Source: Methanocella_A sp049676595 | GTDB taxonomy: Archaea; Halobacteriota; Methanocellia; Methanocellales; Methanocellaceae | Direction of reading: 5' to 3' | Assembly (NCBI RefSeq): GCF_049676595.1 | Contig: NZ_CP187259.1 | Coordinates: 682,001-746,000, forward strand | Length of the DNA stretch: 64,000 nucleotides | Part shown: in pieces, positions 58,070-64,000 of the stretch | Position numbering within the stretch: position 1 is the first letter of the stretch | Layout: each line of letters starts with the position of its first letter | Made by a program: the position numbers and the translations under genes | The notes under the pieces: model-generated | Seen by the model: only the letters and a program-made list of their open reading frames with translations | What the model was told of the DNA's origin: nothing | Databases searched by the model: none

Positions 58070-60688
58070 TTACTCCAGCCCCGCCATCTTCTTGCCTTCC
58101 ATGACCTTGTCTCTGGCCGACTTGTAGGCGCCCTTCAGGCTTTCCATGCCATGGGCCATCTCCTTGCGGCCTTCCTCGGCCTTCTGCACGGCTTCGCCGT
58201 AAGCTTTATTCGCATCTTTCAGGATCGTGTTCGCTGTCCGCTGGGCCTCGTCTATCTGGTCCTGGATCTCCCTGACTCCGTCATCCAGAGTTTTCCGGGC
58301 CTCCTTGACCTTGGCCTCAAGCTCTTTGAGCTTGTCCATCGCCTCTTTTTCCGCGGCTTCGGCCTTTGCCTTAATCTCATCGAGCTTCTTCCGGGTCTCT
58401 TCCTGCCTGCCCTTCAGCTCTTCCTCGATCTCCTTCTCTTTGGCCTCGATCTCTTTCTTCGCGTCCTCGATCTCTTTGAGCTTGTCGTCAACCTGAGCTT
58501 TCAGTTCCTTGACCTTGTCCTCAGCCTCTTTGACTTGGTCTTCAAGCTCTTTCTCGATCTCCTTGACCTTGGCCTCAACCTCTTTCTTGAGGTTCTCGGC
58601 TTCTTTGAGCTTGTCGTCGATCTCCTTCTTGAGATCCTCGAGCTTCTCTTTACCTTCCTTGACCTTGGCTTCGAGTTCCTGCTCGATCTCTTTCTCTCTG
58701 GCTTCGGCCTCTTTCTTCAGGTCCTCGATCTCTTTGAGCTTGTCTTCAGCCCGGCCCTTCAGGTCAGAGATCTTATCCTCGACTTCCTTGATCTGGTCTT
58801 CGATCTCTTTCCTGATTCTCTCAGTGTCCTGGGAGCTGCCCTGAACGGACACTCCGGCGCCTCCGGCGGGGAGCTGGTTCTTGAGCTCCTTAGCTTCGTT
58901 TTCAAGATCAGTAATTTCACGCCTGATGTTGTTGAGTTCGTCATCCAGCGGTTTCAGCTGGTCTTTGAGGGCCTTCTTGCCTTCTTCGATCTTCTTTCTC
59001 GCTTCGCTTTCGAGCTTTTCTGCTTCTTTTTCCAGCTCTTTGATCTGGTCTTTGACTTTCTGGATCTGCTCTTCGATGGGCTTCAACTGGTCTGTGAGCG
59101 ATTTTTTCGCCTCTTCGATCTTCTCTTTAGCCTCGTCCCTGAGCTCTCTGGCCTGGTCTTCCAGCTCTTTGATCTGGTCTTTGACTTTCTGGATCTCGTC
59201 TGCTATGGGCTTGACCTGTTCTTCGATCTTCTTTTTCGCCTCTTCCAGCTTCTTCTGGGCTTGCTCGACGAGCTTTTCAGCTTCCTTCTCTACTTCTTCG
59301 GCCTCGGCTTTGATCTTGTCGATCTCTTCCTGGACCTTCTTCTTATAATCGCTATATTCCCTCTCCGCGTCCTCGACGACCTTGTCCAGCTCCTGCTTCT
59401 TTTCCCGGAGCTCTTTCCTGAGCTCGTCGACGACCTTCAGGGCTTCTCTGGCGGCCTCCTCGGCGACCTTCTTCGCCTCGCCGGCGGCCTTGATCATCTC
59501 CGCGGCCTGCCTGTCTACTTCCGCCATCGCCTTCTGGAGCTCCTCCAGGAGATCGCCCAGCGCTTCTTCCGCCGCCTCCACCGATTCGATCAGCGCTTCC
59601 TTCGCTGCCTCTTCGACTTCCTTAGCCTTCTCCAGCATTTCCTCAAACATGTTCGGCTCTTTGGGCGGGGCGGGCACCGCAGGCGTCTCGATCGCCGGGG
59701 AGTCGCCCGGAGCTACGGTCACTTTCTTGATCCAGCCGATGGTGGTGAGGTAACCGGCCTCCGTGCTGAGCTCGTGGCTCACCCGGACCGTCTCGAACTC
59801 GCCGTTGTTCTGCTCGCACGGCATCTCCTTGATGGCGATGGTGTCGCCTAACCCGATCTTCGGGTTGCCGAGCACCACCAGCGTGCCGCCCAGCTCCACC
59901 AGGAACGACTCCATTTTGGCAGCGGCCACCTTTTCAGCCGTATCTGTGTCTCTGATTGCCGGGTGCCGGACGATGAGCATCCTATCTCCGCTGCCCATGG
60001 TGACTCCGGTCCCCTCCTGGGATATCCAGTGGGACTTGTCGCCGCCCTTGCTGCTGGCAGGGCTTTCCCCGATGACTTTGACTGAGGTGTACGGCGGAGA
60101 GAGCTCGTGGACCTCGCTCTTGACGATGTCCCGGCCGTACTTGAACTGCTTAGGCTTCTTGCTCTCGAATTTCTTAAAAATGATCAGGCCGTCGGGCTTC
60201 AGGAACAGGTCAAAGCCGTTGAGCGACGCGATCTCCTGCATGTGCTCGTAGACCGGCTTCGAGGTGTCGATGACGTACATGGGGAAGGTGATGCCGTCTT
60301 CGGGGTCCTTGACCTTGAGCCCGGCCTTGTCTGCCAGGTCCTCCACGATGGCGCCGGAGGACTGCTTTTCGTAGATCTGGTGGAGCTTCGTCCCTGCGAG
60401 CACGCTGGCCGCGGTGTAGCCGGTTATGGCGACGCCGGTGATGCCCGGTACTACCGAATCGACCATGCCGGTGAACACCTTGGTTAGCGCTCCCTCATTG
60501 CCCAGCTCTATGGTGGTCTCATCGCCCTTTTTAATCTGTCCAGCGCCGTTCCCGGGGCGGAGCACGATCCGGAAGGTGTCCAGCGGTATGCTCAGATCGC
60601 AGTCTACCTTGATGCTCAGCACATCGCCGCCCGACGCCGACTCGAAGGTTGCCGATCCCATCTTGATCTTGTAGCCCGGTCTCAACAT
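58070..60688 (-). CDS. gpD-type hub fused to a very long coiled coil
   Basis: The protein has 872 residues. Residues 1-322 match the phage late-control D hub (YKIKMGSATFESASGGDVLS; KLHQIYEKQSSGAIVEDLAD; HELSTEAGYLTTIGWIKKV). After a Pro-rich linker (323-346), residues 347-870 are almost unbroken charged coiled coil (KEVEEAAKEALIESVEAAEE). A Gly-rich break, LPAGGAGVSVQGSSQDTE, lies near residue 610. The coil follows a 43-residue repeat: QIQKVKDQIKELEKEAEKLE recurs 43 residues away, and likewise KLKEIEDLKKEAEAREKEIE; the DNA period is 129 bases. Such a fusion is far outside the normal hub length (about 350-400). Confidence 0.85.
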   Translation of the reverse strand: MLRPGYKIKMGSATFESASGGDVLSIKVDCDLSIPLDTFRIVLRPGNGAGQIKKGDETTIELGNEGALTKVFTGMVDSVVPGITGVAITGYTAASVLAGTKLHQIYEKQSSGAIVEDLADKAGLKVKDPEDGITFPMYVIDTSKPVYEHMQEIASLNGFDLFLKPDGLIIFKKFESKKPKQFKYGRDIVKSEVHELSPPYTSVKVIGESPASSKGGDKSHWISQEGTGVTMGSGDRMLIVRHPAIRDTDTAEKVAAAKMESFLVELGGTLVVLGNPKIGLGDTIAIKEMPCEQNNGEFETVRVSHELSTEAGYLTTIGWIKKVTVAPGDSPAIETPAVPAPPKEPNMFEEMLEKAKEVEEAAKEALIESVEAAEEALGDLLEELQKAMAEVDRQAAEMIKAAGEAKKVAEEAAREALKVVDELRKELREKKQELDKVVEDAEREYSDYKKKVQEEIDKIKAEAEEVEKEAEKLVEQAQKKLEEAKKKIEEQVKPIADEIQKVKDQIKELEDQARELRDEAKEKIEEAKKSLTDQLKPIEEQIQKVKDQIKELEKEAEKLESEARKKIEEGKKALKDQLKPLDDELNNIRREITDLENEAKELKNQLPAGGAGVSVQGSSQDTERIRKEIEDQIKEVEDKISDLKGRAEDKLKEIEDLKKEAEAREKEIEQELEAKVKEGKEKLEDLKKEIDDKLKEAENLKKEVEAKVKEIEKELEDQVKEAEDKVKELKAQVDDKLKEIEDAKKEIEAKEKEIEEELKGRQEETRKKLDEIKAKAEAAEKEAMDKLKELEAKVKEARKTLDDGVREIQDQIDEAQRTANTILKDANKAYGEAVQKAEEGRKEMAHGMESLKGAYKSARDKVMEGKKMAGLE

Positions 60689-60718
60689 GTCGCTCTGCTC
60701 CCTGCTTTTGCCCTACCT

Positions 60719-61123
60719 TTAGGCCGGCTCAGTGTACTCCCTGAGGGTGATCGTATAGCTGTACTGGTTTTTGTTACCCGATTCCCCGGTGACCCGGAAG
60801 TCGTCGATGATCACTTTGGTGATGTCCGACGCGCCCGAGATATCCGAGATGAAGGGCACCGGTTGGCCGCTCTTGTACCTGGACCTGATCATCTCGATGA
60901 CCGAGATCGCGCTCTTGCCCGTGATCGTGCCGTCGAACTGTATTCGCACCGCAGTGCGCCCCATGTCCTGAAAGACGCACCCGTCCAGGCCCGGAATCGC
61001 GTGCATGACGTAGTTGCGCTTCGCCCCCGATACGATGTTCGTGATGCTCCGGGCCTCCGATATTCCCCCGGCCGGGCTTTCCTCGGTCTGATCCAGGGCG
61101 GTGCCATCCAGCTCTATTTTCAT
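60719..61123 (-). CDS. small baseplate/hub-associated protein, copy 2
   Basis: The 134-residue protein starts MKIELDGTALDQTEESPAGG. MHAIPGLDGCVFQDMGRTAV followed by GKSAISVIEMIRSRYKSGQP and DISGASDITKVIIDDFRV resembles the N-terminal domain of phage DNA-circularisation/baseplate proteins that adjoin the hub. The same domain forms residues 1-135 of the gene upstream. The two overlap by 4 bases. Confidence 0.6.
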   Translation of the reverse strand: MKIELDGTALDQTEESPAGGISEARSITNIVSGAKRNYVMHAIPGLDGCVFQDMGRTAVRIQFDGTITGKSAISVIEMIRSRYKSGQPVPFISDISGASDITKVIIDDFRVTGESGNKNQYSYTITLREYTEPA

Positions 61124-61839
61124 CCTACCGTCACCATCTCTTCCGCGTTCTCGTACCCTTCTTCCTTCACTTTGACCGAGTAGTCGCCGGGGTCAAGGTC
61201 CTTCACCCTGTACTCGCCCCTGTCGTCGGTCTGAACCTCGATCTCCCTGCCGCATCCGGCGACCACTACTGTCACGCCCGGCGTCGGGTTCCCGGCCGGG
61301 TCGAGCACGACTCCTGTCAGCTCGTTGCGGCGGGCCGACGAATCCGTGGCAACCTCGTTGGCCCACTGCTCCGCCTCTTGGTTCGCCTCTGCGGGAGCCG
61401 CTTCTTCCTCGGGAAGCCCGGTGTCGCCGGCTACCGGGCCTTCTGGCTCCTCTGGCGGCTCCCGGTACTCCCAGAGCTCGATGACATAGTCAAATCGGTT
61501 ACGGTTGCCCGCTACGCTTTTGACGATCATGCTGTCGATGAGCACTTTGGTGATGTCGGCAGCGCCTGAGATGTCCGAGTTGAACTCCACCGGGTCGCCC
61601 TTCTTAAAACATCCCCAGATGCCCTCGAGCAATGTGGTGGAGTTCTTTCCCGACACGATGCCTTCCGCGATGATCTTGACCGCCGACCGGCCCAGGTCGC
61701 TGTACGAGGAGCTCTGGCCTCCCGGGGCGTCGTAGGCTTCGGTGTTCCTGGCGTCCACCGTGCTGATGTGGGTGACGCTCCTGCCTTCGCCCCCCTCTTC
61801 CTCGCCGTCCAGCGGTATGCCGTTCAGCTCGATCTTCAT
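61120..61839 (-). CDS. baseplate/hub-associated protein with C-terminal carboxypeptidase-regulatory-like domain, copy 1
   Basis: The protein has 239 residues. Residues 1-135 are paralogous to the next gene (MKIELNGIPLDGEEEGGEGR, DISGAADITKVLIDSMIVKS, RFDYVIELWEYREPP). An acidic Pro/Glu/Ala linker (about 136-170) leads to a beta-sandwich of the carboxypeptidase-regulatory type (NELTGVVLDPAGNPTPGVTV, DDRGEYRVKDLDPGDYSVKV). In injection systems this position usually has a LysM baseplate protein; here the beta sandwich takes the place of LysM (inference). Confidence 0.6.
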   Translation of the reverse strand: MKIELNGIPLDGEEEGGEGRSVTHISTVDARNTEAYDAPGGQSSSYSDLGRSAVKIIAEGIVSGKNSTTLLEGIWGCFKKGDPVEFNSDISGAADITKVLIDSMIVKSVAGNRNRFDYVIELWEYREPPEEPEGPVAGDTGLPEEEAAPAEANQEAEQWANEVATDSSARRNELTGVVLDPAGNPTPGVTVVVAGCGREIEVQTDDRGEYRVKDLDPGDYSVKVKEEGYENAEEMVTVG

Positions 61840-61842
61840 ACC

Positions 61843-63942
61843 TCAGATGCCTCCGTACCGCTTGATCTCTTCCGAGAGTATCTGTCCAATCTTCTTGCCC
61901 AGGTCCTTCAGCTCCCGCTCTTCGCCGCTCTTCACGTTGACCGTGATGTTGAACGTGTTGTGGAAGTTCGAGACCTTGCTGGCCGGGCCCGGCCCGGCTA
62001 TCTTCGGGGTCGCCCCTCCGGGCACGGTGATGTTGACAATGTTCTCCGCGCCGCTGGCCGCCGAGGGCGTTACCGGTGTACTCCACGGCAGTCCCCCGGC
62101 CGGGTCGTAGACTGCAGGCGCCTGCGGGGCCACGCTCCCCGTCACGTGGGGCGCCGACTGTATCAGCTGCCGGATCATCGCCGCGCCGGACCGCTGGCCG
62201 GCCTGGGCTGCGGCGATGCCCGATACCAGTCCGAGTCCCGGGACCGCTACTCTGGCGGCCGGGACGGCCGATCCGTTTTGCACCCTGCTTCCCGTGTTCC
62301 CCGGGATGGCGAGCGGCGATACAGAACTTAAGGCAGCGGCATCGTGGGCAGGTACTGTTGTTGTGGCGGCGGCTATGCCGGCCAGGTGGCGGATTTCTGC
62401 CGGCCGCCCTCCCTCCCCGACGGGCATCGCTGCCGGGGCGCCCGACATGGCCGTGATCAGCGACAGCCCGGCGCTCCCGCCAGGCGAGGATATGCCGCCG
62501 GTCCGGGCGACGCTGACCGCCCTGCTGATCTCCGAGGCCGCTCTCACGTACTCGCCCATCGCTCCCATGGAGCGGATGACCTGCGCCACCGGCGAGCCGG
62601 GCATTTCCGGGGCCGGAGGCCGGGTCTCACGGGCCTGGGCCGGGCTGTTGTGGAAGGGCGGCCGATGAGGCTCTCCCGGCTGCGGCGTCTCAGGAAGCCG
62701 GGGCTCCCTCGTTACCGGAGCAGATACCACCGGCCAGCTCGCCCTCGGGGCGCTCTCCTCCTTTGTGGCGGTGCCTTCCGCCGGGCGGAGAGGCCTTCCG
62801 CTTTCCGCGCTCATCGAAAGCGCTTCGGAGAGCCTTCTGGCGTTGTACTCCGACTCCTCGGCAGGGCTCGCCGGCTTCGGCATCATCCTCAGCGGAGGCG
62901 CATGGACGAACTTCTGGGGGAGAATTTCTCCTTTCTCTTCTCCGGTTTTATCCGGCGTCACGGCCGCTTTCGCCCTTTCCCTGACTGGCCGGGCAGCCTG
63001 TGGCTGAATACCATTCCCCGCCGGGGAAACGGGAGCCGGAACGTGGCCGGCATATCCAGGCACTGGCTCTTCGGGCTTCTGCTGCTGCGAAGGCGGCGTC
63101 GCTGCCCTGGCAGGCGTTGCCTGGCCTGCGGGCCGGGCGGGCAGGTACGAGAAAACGTTTCTCGCAGGCTCTTCTGCCTGCTGCATCTGCTTTTCCGGCA
63201 GGGTGGGCACGGTGCCGCCCGAGACGACCGCGGCGCTTATAGACTGGGCTTCGGTGCTGATGTTTTCAGTGGTGATGCTCCTGTTGACGATGTTCTGCCG
63301 GACCTCTGTGAGGTCGCTCATCACCACGTTCGAGCGCCTGATGCTCTGCTCCACCCACTCCCCGGCAGGCGCCCGGGCGATTTCCCCTCTTGGTCCCGCG
63401 GGTGCCGGCTCGGCAGCCCGGGCCTGTTCCTGTCTCCTCTCCCACTCTTTCCCCTTTGCGGGAGCCTCCGGCCTTACGATCGGCATGGAGAGCGGCGGCA
63501 GCGGCTGTTGCTCTCTGGCCAGGTCAGGCCGCCGCTCGTCTTCATGGCGGACATGGGGCATGGTCAGCGCCGGCGAAGCAGCGTAAGAAGAATAGATGGC
63601 CCTGATGTCCGTGCTGTCGTGCCCGACGTTCTCCAGGGCTTTCTGGATTTCCCGGGTGATCGCGTAGACGTTGATCGGCCCTAGGCTGACCTCGCTCCTG
63701 GCGGGCTCTTTCGGCGCCTCTTCTTGGTCAGGCCTGATCTCGGGCGGCTCCGGGGGGAGGACGAAGCCGTACCTGAACGGAACTCCTTCGGAAACGCCGG
63801 AAGCTGTCGCTAAAAAGGGCATCATGGCTTCCGCCACGGCTGCCCTGGCAGAAGCTATCTCTTCCAAACCGGGGCTGAGCTCCTCCATGCTGGAGCTGCT
63901 GAGCTCGGCTGCCTTAAGCAGCAGGGCTTCTATTGCCGTCAT
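61843..63942 (-). CDS. tape-measure-like or scaffold protein, low complexity
   Basis: This 699-residue protein is rich in Pro, Ala and Glu with little predicted order. N-terminal helices (about 1-45) and a segment SLGPINVYAITREIQKALEN are followed by a long Pro-rich middle. The ordered C-terminus, NTFNITVNVKSGEERELKDL then GKKIGQILSEEIKRYGGI, resembles the ending found on proteins next to the hub in injection loci. It lies 3 bases before the next gene. Tape-measure identity is inferred from place and size. Confidence 0.5.
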   Translation of the reverse strand: MTAIEALLLKAAELSSSSMEELSPGLEEIASARAAVAEAMMPFLATASGVSEGVPFRYGFVLPPEPPEIRPDQEEAPKEPARSEVSLGPINVYAITREIQKALENVGHDSTDIRAIYSSYAASPALTMPHVRHEDERRPDLAREQQPLPPLSMPIVRPEAPAKGKEWERRQEQARAAEPAPAGPRGEIARAPAGEWVEQSIRRSNVVMSDLTEVRQNIVNRSITTENISTEAQSISAAVVSGGTVPTLPEKQMQQAEEPARNVFSYLPARPAGQATPARAATPPSQQQKPEEPVPGYAGHVPAPVSPAGNGIQPQAARPVRERAKAAVTPDKTGEEKGEILPQKFVHAPPLRMMPKPASPAEESEYNARRLSEALSMSAESGRPLRPAEGTATKEESAPRASWPVVSAPVTREPRLPETPQPGEPHRPPFHNSPAQARETRPPAPEMPGSPVAQVIRSMGAMGEYVRAASEISRAVSVARTGGISSPGGSAGLSLITAMSGAPAAMPVGEGGRPAEIRHLAGIAAATTTVPAHDAAALSSVSPLAIPGNTGSRVQNGSAVPAARVAVPGLGLVSGIAAAQAGQRSGAAMIRQLIQSAPHVTGSVAPQAPAVYDPAGGLPWSTPVTPSAASGAENIVNITVPGGATPKIAGPGPASKVSNFHNTFNITVNVKSGEERELKDLGKKIGQILSEEIKRYGGI

Positions 63943-63964
63943 GGGCCAACCTGCACCAGGGCAC

Positions 63965-64000
63965 TCATTCGGAGAGTTCCTCTTCGTCCTCGTCCTCGTC
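63965..64000 (-). CDS. C-terminus of an upstream operon gene, cut by window edge
   Basis: Only the last 11 residues are visible, an acidic tail DEDEDEEELSE before TGA at 63965-63967, 22 bases before the next gene. It shows that the operon continues to the right. No function can be given. Confidence 0.55.
   Translation of the reverse strand, partial: DEDEDEEELSE

Noticed and set aside
58151..59851. Long plus-strand frame of 566 codons opposite the hub gene
   Set aside because: It is Leu/Phe-rich because it reads the complement of Lys/Glu/Gln-rich coiled-coil codons; no start signal.
52271..64000. Ordinary prophage
   Set aside because: No capsid, portal, terminase, integrase or lysis gene in the 12 kb visible; cannot be fully excluded because the operon continues past the edge.

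Overview
The window looks like chromosome of a methanogenic euryarchaeon, most likely of the Methanocella / Rice Cluster I group (lineage is an inference from gene content and about 55% GC, not a database match). Supporting genes are archaeal tyrosine decarboxylase MfnA, archaeal dihydroneopterin aldolase (MptD type), archaeal ThrRS with its own editing domain, a separate GMP synthase subunit B, archaeal Hpt, AMP-forming acetyl-CoA synthetase, and BRE/TATA-type promoters with short or no leaders.

Layout. 1-3.3 kb: minus-strand genes, including an operon of three paralogous DUF2178-like membrane proteins, a 46-residue membrane peptide and an XRE regulator. 3.5-4.5 kb: an MNT/HEPN toxin-antitoxin pair behind a perfect palindrome. 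4.6-12.9 kb: housekeeping metabolism (serA, an XRE regulator with ppsA and mfnA, an unknown gene, hpt). 12.9-19 kb: a DUF1028 protein, small regulators, a free-standing ThrRS-type editing domain protein, and nifS-nifU-MoaD. 19.2-26.4 kb: sufCB, a SET-domain protein, an NmrA-like protein, two tandem argD-like aminotransferases and guaAb. 26.8-28.6 kb: flavodoxin, DUF488 and two winged-helix genes. 28.9-32.4 kb: an AT-rich cassette of a small secreted protein, two ABC-2 permeases without an ATPase and an RCC1 propeller. 32.4-40.4 kb: thrS, acs, a methyltransferase, repeats and tRNA-Glu. 40.4-51.6 kb: two sensor kinases, a topoisomerase-IB-like remnant, a pair of Ig-like surface proteins plus a broken third copy, a stand-alone kinase dimerization domain, and two tandem single-pass receptors with zinc ribbons.

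52.3-64.0 kb is the distal part of a contractile injection system (phage-tail-like, eCIS type) in one minus-strand operon that continues past the right edge: tape-measure-like protein, two small baseplate paralogues, a gpD-type hub fused to a coiled coil of more than 500 residues built on a 43-residue repeat, a separate gpV-type spike, a PAAR tip, gp25, baseplate J, a gpI-like protein and two further structural candidates. Sheath, tube, AAA+ ATPase and any effectors are not in view. The hub-coiled-coil fusion and the split spike are the most unusual elements.

Intergenic space is rich in dispersed repeats: a CACGGCGGCACGGCGACAC family at 11.6-12.1 and 51.6-52.2 kb, AGGGGAACTTTT hairpins at 12.9, 19.1, 40.3 and 40.4 kb, a GAACGCTGCGCTGTGCC hairpin at 25.4 and 26.6 kb, and a TTTACACGAAGTAC nested inverted repeat beside tRNA-Glu. 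No CRISPR array or rRNA was seen.
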